In this document: in pieces, positions 32,565 through 44,732 of the stretch
How the letters are laid out: every line of letters starts with the position of its first letter
How positions within the stretch are numbered: the stretch's first letter is position 1
NCBI GenBank assembly: GCA_963573305.1
Contig: OY754334.1
Span: 31,241,614-31,305,613 of the forward strand
Length of the DNA: 64,000 bases
Source of the DNA: Pyrrhosoma nymphula
Lineage: Eukaryota > Arthropoda > Insecta > Odonata > Coenagrionidae
Reading direction: 5' to 3'
Notes under the pieces: model-generated
Told to the model about the DNA's origin: nothing
The model's input: only the letters and a program-made list of their open reading frames with translations
Databases searched by the model: none
Made by a program: the position numbers and the translations under genes

Positions 32565-33470
32565 TACCTTAACGATCTGCTACGTATTGTACCTGTACAC
32601 TTCATTTATCAATAACTCGCGTTAGGGAAACCGGGGCAAAGAAATTTAAAAATAAATGTTATACCATATTCAAATATGGTAAAGAGACAATGTGGTACAA
32701 TTTAACTTTTCATAGAGAGGATGCATCGTAAACGCTAAAATGAGCTGCTACGCATTGTACCTGTAAACTTCATTTGTCAATAACTTACGTTAGGGAAACC
32801 GGGGCAAAGAAATTTAAAAACAATATGATAGATACGACCTGTAGTTATACCATATTCAAATATGATGAAGAGACAATGTGGTACAATTTAACTTTTCATA
32901 GAGAGAATGCATCGTAAACGCTAAAATGAGCTGCTACGCATTGTACCTGTAAACTTCATTTGTCAATAACTTACGTTAGGGAAACCGGGGCAAAGAAATT
33001 TAAAAACAATATGATAGATACGACCTGTAGTTATACCATATTCAAATATGATGAAGAGACAATGTGGTACAATTTAACTTTTCATAGAGAGAATGCATCG
33101 TAAACGCTAAAATGAGCTGCTACGTATTGTATCTACCTGTAAACTTCATTTGTCAATAACTTACGTTAGGGAAACCGGGGCAAAGAAATTTAAAAACAAT
33201 ATGATAGATACGACCTGTAGTTATACCATATTCAAATATGGTAAAGAGACAATATGATACAATTTAACTTTTCATAGAGAGAATGCATCGCAAACGCTAA
33301 AATGAGCTGCAACATATTGTATCTACCTGTAAACTTCATTTGTCAATAACTCGCGTTAGGGAAACCGGGGCAAAGCAATTTAAATACAAAATGATAGGTA
33401 CGACCTGCAGTTATACCATATTCAAATATGGTAGAGAGACAATGTGGTACAATTTAACTTTTCATAGTTT
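32565..33470. repeat. Minisatellite, five copies of 168-190 bp
   Basis: The key word GTTAGGGAAACCGGGGCAAA begins at 32621, 32789, 32975, 33165 and 33355, giving periods of 168, 186, 190 and 190. Each copy also contains CTTCATTT(A/G)TCAATAACT, TTATACCATATTCAAATATG and ACAATTTAACTTTTCATAG. In copies 1, 4 and 5 the second phrase is completed to ACCATATTCAAATATGGT, an 18-base near-perfect palindrome; in copies 2 and 3 it is broken (ATATGATGAAG). The first copy lacks about 20 bases (GATAGATACGACCTGTAG). No frame is open through the array. Confidence 0.95.
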
Positions 33471-33837
33471 TTCTAATAACTTTTTCTAAGAAATATAATT
33501 TATTTCTCAGTGCCCATATGCAACTATATAACACTCAATTTTTAAAATAGCTTTATCCTATAAAACTATTTAAAATCTAATTACTATTATGAATAGATTC
33601 CATTTTTCAAAATTTAAATCGGATCACTCAGCGATTTATAGTGTGTTTTTTAAAAGTCCTTAAAATTGGGTTGATTGTTTTCGTTGCACCGTAGCGGTGC
33701 TCAACTGTCACTTTCACACTGAATAATGAGCGCAGTTGCAAACTTACTCGCGTTTATAATGCATTTCCCGGCGGATTAGATATCTGTGTAGGCAACCTAC
33801 AAAAAGAATCCTGAAAATAAAAAAAATAATTTTCGCC
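33471..33837. other. Unassigned sequence
   Basis: AT-rich flank of the minisatellite. A short inverted motif GCACCGTAGCGGTGC lies at 33686-33700. No gene recognised. Confidence 0.35.
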
Positions 33838-33878
33838 ATTTTGAGCACGTTTTCGGCATTTGGCCCCACTGTGCGACG
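33825..33878. mobile_element. Solo Transib-like terminus
   Basis: Reversed, the sequence reads CACAGTGGGGCCAAATGCCG then AAAACGTGCTCAAAATGGCG, ending at 33873. It is followed outwards by CGACG (33874-33878), the same 5-mer that flanks the complete Transib at 25361-31791. It matches that element's end only in the pattern CACAGTGGG-C-AAAT--GAAAA---G-(C)CAAAA, so it is a different family. No partner end preceded by CGACG was found to its left, so the element is truncated or a solo end. Confidence 0.6.
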
Positions 33879-34019
33879 TGAGGAAAAAACGGAAAGGTCC
33901 AGCTAGTGACGGTCCACGAGGGAGAAAGGAGGGTGAGGCAGAAAGGAATCGGTATTTTCAGCTCTTGCACTTTCGGCATTAAATATCAAGTGGCACGTAT
34001 CAAAATGGATGACAAAATA

Positions 34020-35263
34020 GGACTTGATAGAAAATAAGCCAGATTAAGTGATGCTAGTGATGTGGATGAATGTTTGTTTACGTGGTTTTGTTCAGAAGCG
34101 CAGTGAAGGTGTTCCATTATCTGGTCCACTTTTACAAGCACAGGCAATTAAATTAAATAAACAAATAGGTGGTACCAATGATTTTGTTGCTTCTGCTGGC
34201 TGGCTATCGAGGTGGAAAATTTTCCACGGGATAGCGCAAGTCAACATGGAAGAAGAATTTCGTTACAGTGACAGTGAAGTATCTAGAGTTCTTTGGGACT
34301 TTACACAAATTATTGATGAGGGTGTTTAAACTTAAGATCAATTGTATAACTGTGATGAAACTGCCCTCTACTACAGACTGCTTCCAACAAAGTCGCTCGA
34401 TATTAAGAAGTCGGAAAATAAATCCGGTATGAAAATGTGCAAAGAAAGAGTGACTTTGCGAGAAAAAATCAGGAAGTCACTGAGTAAAACCTTTCAGTAT
34501 CAGTAAAAACCGAAGTCCTCGGTGTTTCAAGCACGTTAATATGACAGTACTACCAATCATTAATAAAAACAGTAAGAATGGGGATGACTCGTGATGTATT
34601 AATATAGTGGTTCAATGAAGATTTCGTACCATCGGTAAAGAATCACATACGATGAAAAATGTTAGAAGAAAAAGTACTACTTCTGTTGGGTATGTGTACT
34701 GACCATCCTTCTTCTGGTTAAACTGTGGCAACGTTTTTACCAAAAAATATCACTGCCCTTATTCAGCATTTGGTCCAAGGGATTATCAGAGCATTTAAAA
34801 CCCACTATCGGCGGGAATTGCTTACTGCTGTCATAAACTCAGAACTGCAAGTACAAGAATTCCTAAAAACAGTTACCGTGAAAAATATGACGTACAATAT
34901 TGGATTGGCATGGAAGAAAATAACTTCAGCTACAATTCAAAATTGCTGGTCGAAGTACCAGCGGGCGATAGCATGGAAGACGGAGACGAGTTTTTTGGTT
35001 GAACGGAAGAAGATGCACGTTAAGCTTCAAATGTTTTTGCTGATAGACTAAATGCGAATGAACTCGCAGACTGGGTGCGTAAAGATGAAGACATTCCTGT
35101 ACTTGCCCATAAGAACGGTCAAGAAATTGTGGCTGCAGTCCAGAGCCGCGGAAGAATAGTTGCATTATCGGAATATGAGAGCATGAATGAAAAAGTAGAA
35201 GACGAATATGAGGTAGAGACGCCAAAAAAGGGAAAGTATTTTATAACATCATCTAAGGGATGA
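34020..35263 (+). pseudogene. Tigger/pogo transposase, decayed but colinear
   Basis: The first open piece (34048-34329) reads FVQKRSEGVPLSGPLLQAQA and GGTNDFVASAGWLSRWKIFH, the CENP-B-like second helix-turn-helix of Tigger transposases. After a stop the next block gives DQLYNCDETALYYRLLPTKS, holding the first catalytic aspartate (DET), and KMCKERVTL. The piece 34725-35051 contains FLPKNITALIQHLVQGIIRA, FKTHYRRELL and FLKTVTVKNMTYNIGLAWKK, the end of the DDE_1 domain. The segment between, with the second and third acidic residues, is too decayed to read. The C-terminal piece (35075-35263) has a DEDIPVLAHKNGQEIV reading. Inactive. Confidence 0.8.
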
Positions 35264-35790
35264 ATTGGATAGAGAGACAGAGCGATTGCAATCATCTTCA
35301 TCTTTTACATTTGCAAAACATTTAGACTTATGTGACAACTATTGCACCAAAACAAAATAGGGAGTATGTAACTCCCGTTAAAGTAGGGCGTGTATTTAAA
35401 CTAGAAAACATCAATTGCTATTGTCTTACGAAAATAAATTAGTAATAAAAATTAGCTCCACGGGTTTTTTATTGTTTCCCATCCATTTTCCCGTGATAAC
35501 GCGGTTTTCCGATAACGCGGGTGTTAACTCCGTCCCCCTAGAACCGCGTTAAAACCGAATTTTACTTTGTGACGTTTTTATGATTTTTGAGAGGTTGTAA
35601 CCTTTTTAATTGTAAAATACACAATATAATTTTTTATATTCCATGTACACATACACAAAGACTATAAGTTCTGCTAATTTGAGATTTTTATCTCTAACCC
35701 CACCACAGTTATTCAAAGCCAAACTTTGAAAGTTTTGAAAAAAGTGACTTTTTAAAAATTTATAACAATTCAAGGGTAATTCATCCTGCT
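35264..35790. other. Probable Tigger 3' flank and terminus
   Basis: At 35490-35565 the sequence CCCGTGATAACGCGGTTTTC then CGATAACGCGGGTGTTAACT and CTAGAACCGCGTTAAAACCG resembles the terminal region of Tigger elements, where repeated CGTTA or TAACG words precede the end. The exact end and a TA duplication could not be fixed. Confidence 0.4.
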
Positions 35791-36240
35791 TGGATAAATA
35801 CCACTTCTTCCATAGCATGACGAAGGACAGCACATTCTCCGTAGAATTGTTTTAACAGACTTCATGCCATGTGAAATTCCTTAGACGCTGAGGCAATTTA
35901 ATACATAGCTACACGCTCTTGATCAATTTCTGTAAAATTCCCTCACAATGTATCCATTGTCCCACTATCAGTCAATGCAGCAATTGATAAAGCACTCATG
36001 GGATCTGGACAATATCATTACTTGTACCTTGGAGGACATTTCCTCGAACATACATATTTTCTGACACATTCTTTCATTAATTAATAACTCGATTTGAACT
36101 ATAATTTAGAGCAATGATCATAAACTACCACTTCATTGATTAGGTTTTATATGGCTACGTAAGGTATATACTATCAATTTCTATCAATGAAGCACAACAC
36201 AGTTAACAAAAATATCTTATTAACTAGTGTAATTCCAGAA
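35791..36240 (+). repeat. Dispersed repeat shared with 21415-21830
   Basis: Both places share ACTTCTTCCAT(A/G)GCATGA, AGTAGAATTGTT-like GTAGAATTGTTTTAACA, CACGCTCTTGA(G/T)CAATT, GTCCCACTATCA-CAATGCAGCAATTG and TAGAGCAATGA(G/T)CAT in the same order and orientation. Divergence is substantial. No coding sense. Confidence 0.65.
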
Positions 36241-37130
36241 ATCGACCAGCCTTTAAAAGATTTAACAGGAAGCAATTGAATTTTGTTTAAATCTATTACC
36301 GGTAAAACACTAAATGAAAAACTATAAAACATGCTTGAATAGGCTTAGGCAAACTATAAAACCTGCTATAATAGAATTAGGATCTTTCTTGCTAAAAAAA
36401 TTTATATAAGTACATCCTAAATTAATCACATTATACAAGAATACTTCTCACGTAACTTATTGACTGATAACCAGAAAACATTCCTCGTCATTCTACAGAC
36501 ATCTAATCTTAGAGCCGGTCCATGGTAAAGCTGCAGTTGACCGTCCCGAATCTCCTCATGTCAACTTTTCCCGGGTGGCACCCGTTGTTTTTGGAATGGA
36601 CGGGGGTTTCCATCGACGTATCTTGAACGGTCCACTCAATTCTCTTGCTTCTTCTCCGCATACAACCTCTCCCAATGGGTGGCGGCCAACATCGACGTTC
36701 CAAGGTACGGTATCGCTGATGGGTGCGGCGTCAGCTCTTTCGCGTGCGGCATAAGGAGGGCTTGGTCCCTCTGTTATCAACTGTGGGAAAAGTACCAGGC
36801 TTAAGAAAATGAGATACCCTTCGGTCAATAATCTTCCTTTACATATTACCAAATCAATCCCAAAAGGGGCCATCCTGACGCACCCTGCGTTCCATTGGTG
36901 GCACATTCCGCCGACTGAAACCCCCTACTGCCCAAGGTTGATACAGGTTGCCTCAATCGGAGTTGTTTACGAATCACCGAAATGGAGCGCCACCGCTGCT
37001 GTTGTGACGTCCCTGACGTCTTCCTAGACTAGCCGGCATAGAAGTTCGGATGATAATTAATGTTAATGGTATCTTCTATGAACCTTGTCTACTGCCTACT
37101 TATGATCAAGAAATGACGTATCTTTCCTAG
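36241..37130. other. Unassigned sequence with a GC-rich patch
   Basis: The left third is AT-rich. From 36510 to 37020 the sequence is more GC-rich and holds a 116-codon minus-strand frame (36556-36906) with no recognised motif; it overlaps other open frames, so coding is not supported. The right edge at about 37131 is the beginning of the array-type repeat. Confidence 0.35.
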
Positions 37131-37666
37131 TCGTCTTTTCTCATTTATCCAAGCCCGGAATCTCATAGCCAGCGAGTGACCCAATTATTGCTGCTAGATG
37201 GGTCTGAACTATCGCCTTGAAGTCATACAAATCCGCGGAGTCAATCATGTGGCGTTTTTCGCAAGCAAGTTATTACTTCATCACCTCAGGAATCCGGCAA
37301 TCTGATAGCTATCAGAGACAGCCTGGGCTTTGGTATTATTGAAACGATTGATCCTCCGATAAGTTCTCAATCTGCGGGAGTATTGGCATCTGGTAATGCG
37401 CCGTTACACTGGCGTTGATCGAGACACAGTTTTGTGGATCCTTCACTGGATATTATAATGAGTTTTCCTCATACATCTAGTACCACGTAGCTTTCGGCTT
37501 GTTACGGGCCAAGTTTCATTTTCAAAATTAGAGAGAAGTTGACGCAGTCGTCCGTTCCATTGTAAGCTTCTTCCGAATTTGCCAGTTCGGTGACAGAAGA
37601 TGTGCACGGTTCCCTACTGGTGACAGGGTTGATCTTCTAGAAGGATAGATTCCACATTCTTAAAGC

Positions 37667-39097
37667 TAGGCTTGTGCGATGACCGATTTTGGTCATCGAT
37701 TTTCGATGAAAAAATTTCATCGAAATGCTTCGATGACGATGGCTGTCATCGATCATCGAATAGAGTGTACACGACGATCGATGAATATCGATGAATGTCG
37801 ATGATCGATGAGAATCGAAGATCGATGACCGTTCGATGATCGATGAATGTCGATCATCGATGTCCCTCGATGATCGGTGAAGATGTCTCGGTTGGCAGTT
37901 TGGCGTGGCTATCAAGTGAAGATTGAATTGGGTCAAACTTAATTGAGAAGAACAAGGTCTATTTATTAAAGAATGAAACAAGCTCCAAGTTACAATTTAA
38001 GCAACACATCTTTGTTGTGGTATAATACAATTCTCATTTCCGCATTTTCATCGGTGAGTAGATGTCGGTCGTCCAACACAACGATTCCTGAATCGCTGAA
38101 GAACCGCTCTGATGATGTTGAAGTGACAGGAATACAGAGGGAATAAATGATATGACAGGCTTTGTGAACTGCGCCGCTGCGCTACTTTATGGAGGGGAAA
38201 GCAATTCATGAAACCGGGAGCGTAATATAATTAACGGATGGACCCAAAAACTTGTCAGAGGTTGCGTATTTACAATACAACTCGGCTTAAGAAGTTGACA
38301 CTAATGTAATGGTAATGGGGAGGTCAGTTATTGTGGAATCACCATGGAGTCAAAGCCACCTATGCACCTCAGACCAGAAATACCTGGTGATGTTGGCTCC
38401 GAAAAAGGAGACGGAGAGCGAGATGATGACGGCGATGTAGTAGAAGATGGAAATGATGAGATGGGCAGCTCATGGCCCGATCCTTGTGGTGGGGCACCAG
38501 CATTACTACTTCCATCAGGGGCTTCCATTTCAAGCGGGGGAGAAGCCCCTCAAAATTAACCACACCCTCGTCACTATTTCTGAGCATTTCAGAGCGAGAT
38601 CCTCCGGCATCAGCAAGCTCCTTTATAATATTAACTAATTGCAAGTAGACATTCGGATGCTTCGCCTTCAAGCGGTTCTTAATATAAGTTGTGCACCATT
38701 TGGCATGTGACAAACTCTGGGCACAATAATTACATTTCACACGGTTGCCATCAATGTCTCTGCAATGCTTCATCAAAACAGACGTAGATTTGGCGGAACT
38801 CATGACCGCAATATTCCCAGCCGGAATCAACTGAATGCAGCGTAGGGAGACTGACAATGGGAAACAAGCTACAACACGTCTACTGGTAGACTGGACCACA
38901 GTCGCGACACGCGGAAGGGAACACGAGGGAGGAAACGGCACAGCGATCAACGGTGGCGGCACGGAACGGACGGGCGAACGGGGACTAATCGCTGTCAATG
39001 GTCGATGACATTCATCGTCATCGATTTCAGTCATCGCACCGCGATCACTGAAATCATCGACGATGACTTCCATTAATCGACTCATCGCACAAGACTA
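37667..39097 (-). mobile_element. hAT element, internally deleted, inserted in array unit 1
   Basis: The left end TAGGCTTGTGCGATGA and the reversed right end TAGTCTTGTGCGATGA agree at 15 of 16 positions. The 8-mer CTTAAAGC is duplicated on both sides (37659-37666 and 39098-39105), and the uninterrupted site CTTAAAGCC is present in the other units (for example 41667). An 8-bp duplication with TAG-type ends defines the hAT superfamily. At 1431 bp it is a deletion derivative. The left 200 bases are packed with about 15 copies of TCGATGA or TCATCGA in both orientations, likely subterminal transposase-binding sites. Confidence 0.92.
37975..39085 (-). pseudogene. hAT transposase: BED finger and dimerisation tail, core missing
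   Basis: The long minus-strand frame 39085-38369 carries, from about residue 100, MSSAKSTSVLMKHCRDIDGN then RVKCNYCAQSLSHAKWCTTY and IKNRLKAKHPNVY. This is a BED-type zinc finger with the CxxC pair and final histidine, but with the first histidine replaced by arginine. Further on at about 38150-37985, in another frame, SLCIPVTSTSSERFFSDSGI, VVLDDRHLLTDENAEM and YHNKDVLLKL form the C-terminal hAT dimerisation motif. The catalytic RNase-H-like core that should lie between them is deleted. The start at 39085 lies inside the terminal repeat, so the true start is probably the methionine before SSAKSTS. Confidence 0.8.
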
Positions 39098-42000
39098 CTT
39101 AAAGCCATGATGTAGAGAAAAAGATGACGCATAAATCGTTGAACATTTAAACGGCTTTATAATTGCATCGCGACAGGAAACACGAGTCATTGAGTTCAGT
39201 TTTTGAAACTACTTACAAAACAGCAGACTCCGACAGCCATGCAAAAATAAATTGAATAATAAAATTTCACTAATTAGCAATAAAATAACGAAACTAAAAT
39301 GAAGCACTATCACAGAAAACACACAAAAAAGTTCCCAAAGACAAGTAAAAATAAATAAAATACAATTTCATCAAAGGTCTATAAAATGAGTTACAAATAC
39401 AATAGTAAATACCATTACAGGGAAAAACTGATCAAAATTGGAATAAATTGTGTTGAAATATGCAAACCTCAAGACACAAAGCAAAGAAAAAATACCTTTA
39501 AACGGTAAATATAACGAGAAGAGTGGCGTCACGTCTAAGAACTATAGAAATAGAGCATTTATCTTCTAAATTATAGCAATGAAGCTTTGAACATGAGAAC
39601 GGCACACCCAATGGCGAAACATGAAGCTATGTGAGCAAGGCCATGCGATCGTGAAAGAAGAAATTATATCCAGAAACAATTTTCATCTCACATTAAACTA
39701 AGCCAAAAGCGAAATATTAAAGGAGACGAATAACACTCACGCTAATATATTCGTAGTTCTCTTCTGCATGCAGTTTAAAGAACGGCTAATGCGATTTTAC
39801 GCCTATGAAGTTAAATAAGGACATTTTTATTATCCAAATGATTTTGATCTCCAGATTCACAAAATCTCCTCCAGGATATTATGTTTCCACATGAAATTCA
39901 CATATTTACACGTGCACTCCACTTCAAATTTACGACTGTAATAAAGTTACTGCAGCAGAAATTGATTGATTAATAGAAAGTTTATCTTTCCCAATTAAGA
40001 TTGATTTTACGTTAATAACTATTCCCATCTCGATGTATTACATGATTTTTTATTAATTAATAGTATTTGGTGTAACATTAAGTTTAATAATGTTGCCAAT
40101 CAAAATAAACAGTGTTAGCTCAAAATGAATAATTATTTTACACACACAAATACACTCAAACTAGCACATTTGTATGAGTGGAATGATTTTTAAAATACAC
40201 AATTGAGCCCAAACCCACACAATCCTGCGGATGCAATTTATTTAAAATTTTGCATAAAAAATTTTTAAAAGGCTAAATAACATTTATTTAAAAGAATACA
40301 AAAATTCATATTGGAACAGAGAAAAAGATTCTCCGGTGAAAGTGTCTTTAGTTGGCGCGGTCATCAGTTCCATTGTAACGCTGTTTTCACATCTGTCAGG
40401 CTCTTCATTTGAGCACATTTACGCCAAATCCTAATTGGCGTCATAGCGTTGTAACCGAAAATGCGTGACATTGTGTTCAGTTCGAGAAGCTTCCTCGAAT
40501 TAAAATCTCCACTTCTACGAGTACTATTCCAATGCCAATGCCGGAAGAATGTTTGCGTCAACCTCCGGTTTTTAGACCGATGCAACACTACCTCAAATCT
40601 CTTTCATCATTCCGAAGGAGCTCAGCTACGCATCAGTTGTCCTCAACCCCTTCATGACGGTCAGGATGTCGACCTGGTCTTAGAGGGGCAAGTCCTGCTT
40701 CTAGTTGCAGGAGTCCCACGTAATTCAACTCTGCCGATGTTCTTTTCAGCAGATAGTGATACTAATTCACCCGGGTCTGTAAAGCCACATTCCTTCTTTA
40801 TCACGTTCCTTTAAGGTTCCACGCCGGAGGGAGAACTCGAACTAAGAAAGGAGGAAGATTTTAACCGTCGTTGTATTCTGTCTTCGGGAGAGAATGATAC
40901 CGTCCACATTTTCCAGGTCCTCTCCTAAGCTCTGTAGATCTCCGCTTGGGGTTAGCCGCACGTTTAACTAAACAAGACCGTTAGACATTCAAACGTGTCT
41001 CACACTATTATCATTGTGATGGTCCCATTGACGATAAATGCGACAGGTTACACAGACTAGCCCCGAGCAAAAACAACAGAGGACGCGCGAGACACGCCTA
41101 GCTTGAACTCGATACGTGATGCCGGTGTCTCAAAATTATAGTACCTGCGATATGCAGTATGCGTTTCTGGTGGCACGGATCCCTCTTGACGTGCACCACG
41201 TTCACAACAACCGGTACGAAAGTAGAGTTATGCCTTGTCACGTAAGAAATGTGCTAATCGTAGACTAATTCGTTTCCATGGAAAAAAACCTATTATAATT
41301 GACACTTTGTACATCATTAAGGTTGGATAAATAATTTCACGCCTTAAAATTTAAATAAATATTTACAAAAGGAATGAGATAAAAAAATGAAAATGTAGCC
41401 TAAGTAATCTTTGCTGTGAAGAGCTGAGTGCCTACTAGGATGGTGCTGAGAGGGAACAGGAGGATATGTTTTTGTTTAGAAAGAGTCTACTTCCAATGAA
41501 ACTTTCAGGAATCTGGAATTCTAGTGATTTTCTCTTACCTATAATATTTCTCAGCATAGACCTGATTGACGCTCCACAGTATCCATTTACCAATTTGATG
41601 ACAGAAGATAGCACGGTTTCCTACTGGTAATAGTGTTCATCTTCTAGAAGGGTAAATCCCATATTCTTAAAGCCATGATGCAGAGAAAAAGATGACGCAT
41701 AAAACGTTGAACATTTAAACGGCTTTATAATTGCATCGCAACAGGAAACACGATTTATTGAGTTCAGTTTTTGAAACTACTTACAAAACAGCAGAATCCG
41801 ACAGCCAAGCAAGAATAAATAAATTTTCACTAATTAGCACTAAAATAACTAAATTAAATTGAAGCACTATCACAGAAAACCCACAAAAAGTTCCCACAGC
41901 CAAGTAAAAATAACTAAATTACAATTTCATCAAAGGTCTTTAAAATGAAATACAAATACAATAGTAATTACCATTACAGGGAAAAACTGATCAAAATAAG

Positions 42001-44732
42001 AATAAATTGTGTTGAAATATGCAAACCTCAATACACTAAGCAAAGAAAAAAAACTTTTTAATAGTATATATTGAGAAGATTGGCGATACGTCTAAGAACT
42101 ATAGAATGAGAGCATTTATCTTCCAAATTAGAGCACTGAAGCTTTGAACATGAGAACGGCACACGCAATGTCGAAACATGAACCTATGTGAGCAAGACCA
42201 TGCGATCGCGAAAGAAGAAATTATATCCAGAAACAATTTTCAACTCACATTAAACTAAACCTAAATCGAAATATTAGAGGAGACGAATAACACTAACGCT
42301 AATATATTCGTAGTTTTCTGCTACATGCAGCTTACGGAACAGCTAATGCGATTTTACACTCATTAAGTTGAATGTGGACATTTTTTTATCCAAATGATTT
42401 TGTTCTCCAGATTCACAAAATCTCCTCCAGGATTATATGTTTCCACATGAAATTCACATATTTACACCATCACTCCACTTCAAATTTATGACTCTAAAAA
42501 AGTTACTGCAGCAGAAATTGATTGATTGATAGAAAGTTTATGATTTCTAATAAGATTGATTTTACATTAATAACTATTCTCTTCTCGATGTATTACATGA
42601 TGTTTTATTAATTAATAGCATTTGGTGAAACATTAAGTTTAATAATGTTGCCAATCAAAATAAACAGTATTATCACAACATGAAAAGTTATTAAACATAC
42701 ACAAATACACTCAAAATAGAACATTTGTGTGGGTGGAATGATTTTGTTAATACACAATTGAGCCCAAACCCACACAAAGGGCGGATGCAATTTATTTAAA
42801 ATTTTGCATAAAAATTTTTAAAGGCTAAATAACATTTATTTAAAAGGATACAAAAATTCATATTAGAACAGAGAAAAAGATTCTCGGGTGAAAAGGTCTT
42901 TAGTTGGCGCGGTCATCAGTTCCATTGTAACGCTGCTTCCACATCTCTCATGCTATTCATCTGAGAATATTTACGCCAAATCCTAAATGGCGACATTGCG
43001 TTGTAACCGCAAATGCTGGTCATTATGTTCAATTCGAGAAGCTCCCTCGATTTAAAATCTCCACTTCTTCGAGTACTATTCCGATGCAGGAAGAATGTTG
43101 GCGTCAACCTCCAGTTTTTAAAACCGATGCAACACTACCGCAAATCTCTTTCATTATTCCGAAGGAGCCCCAGCTCCACGTCAGTTGTCCTCGAACCCTG
43201 CACGACCGTCAGGATGTCGACCTGGTCTTGGAGGGGCAAGTCCTGATTCTAGTTGCTGGAGTCCCAGATAAATCAACTCTCCCGACGTTCTTTTCACTAA
43301 TTCACCCTGGTTTCAATTCGATAGTGTCACTAATTCACCCTGGTTTTAAGCCACATGTCCTTTTTTATCGCGTTCCTTTAAGGTTCCAGGCCGGAGGGAG
43401 GACTCGAACCAAGAGAGGAAGAAGATTTTAACCGTCGTTGTATTCTGTCTTCAGGAGAGAATGATACCGTCCACATTCTCCAGGTCCTCTCCTAAGTTCT
43501 GTAGATCTCCCCTTGGGGTTAGCCACACGTTTAAGTAAACAAGACCCTTAGGCATTCAAAAGCGCCTCACATTATTATCATTGTGATGGTCCAAATGACA
43601 GTGAATGGGACAGGTTGAACCAGCTAGCCCCCAGAAACATTCAGAAGACGCGGGAGACACGCCCGCCTTGAACTCTATACGTGATGCAGGTGTCTCACAA
43701 TTATAGTACCTGCGATGTGCAGTATGCGTTTCAGGTGGCGTGGATACCACTTGACGTGCACCAGGTTGTCGGCAAACGCTACGAAAGTTAAGTTTACCCT
43801 TGTCACGTAAGAAATATGACAATCCTAGATTAATTCGTTTCCATGGACAAAAACCCTATTATAATTGACACTTTGTACATTATTAAGGCTGGATAAATAA
43901 TTTTACGCCTTCTTAACATTTAAATAAATAATTACAAAAGGAATTAGAGAAAAAAATGAAAATGGTACCTAAGTAATCATTGCTGAGAAGAGCCGAGTGC
44001 CTACTAGGATGGTACTGAGAAAGGAGCAAGAAGAATTGTTTTTGTTTAGAATGAGTCTGCTTCCAATAAAAAAATTCAGAATTCTGGTGTTTTTCTTTGT
44101 CCTATAATTTTTCTCAGCATAGACCTGATTGAGGCTCCACAGTTGCCAGTTCGGTGACAGAAGATGGGCACGTTTTCCTACTGGTGATAGGGTTGATCTT
44201 CTAGAAGGGTAGATTCCACATTCTTAAAGCCATGATGCAGAGAAAAAGATGACGCTTAAAACGTTGAACATTTAAACGGCTTTATAGGGTGCGGTCCAAA
44301 AAGCGCTACGGGGCGCTCCAGACGCTCCCGTTGAAAACGCTCCAGAGCATCGGTTCACGTTCGCTCCCAGTGCTCCGAAAGACACCCAGGGACCGGCATT
44401 TTGGACCAGTTTCGGAGCGTTTGTGGCAAAGTCTCATGGCCACCGTTTGTTGTTGTTCGGAAAGAAGGAATCGTCTGCTATTTGCATTGGAATATACCTG
44501 CTTTCAGACGAATTCTCGTTTCCCAAGATGATTAATTAATCTGTTAATGGTCACGTCGGATTTCTGGCAATCTTGAGAGTAATGACGGAGACGATGGCTA
44601 CTATTTTTCTGATAACAAGGGAGATAAATCGGGGAGGCACTGCTTTCAATCGACCATTGGGAGTCAAGTTTTTCAAATGGAATTCATATATTTGGCTATC
44701 TAGTAACAACTTGCACCTACATTACTTTAAAA

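Noticed and set aside
32565..33470. Possible CRISPR-like array (regular repeats)
   Set aside because: The copies are contiguous 168-190 bp tandem units without unique spacers, in a eukaryotic setting; it is a minisatellite.
36556..36906. 116-codon minus-strand frame in a GC-rich patch
   Set aside because: No domain, no splice or promoter evidence and overlapping frames; GC-rich DNA has fewer chance stops.
38344..38638. Plus-strand acidic open frames inside the hAT element
   Set aside because: The BED finger and its reading are on the minus strand; the acidic stretch is the complement of a serine/histidine-rich decayed part.
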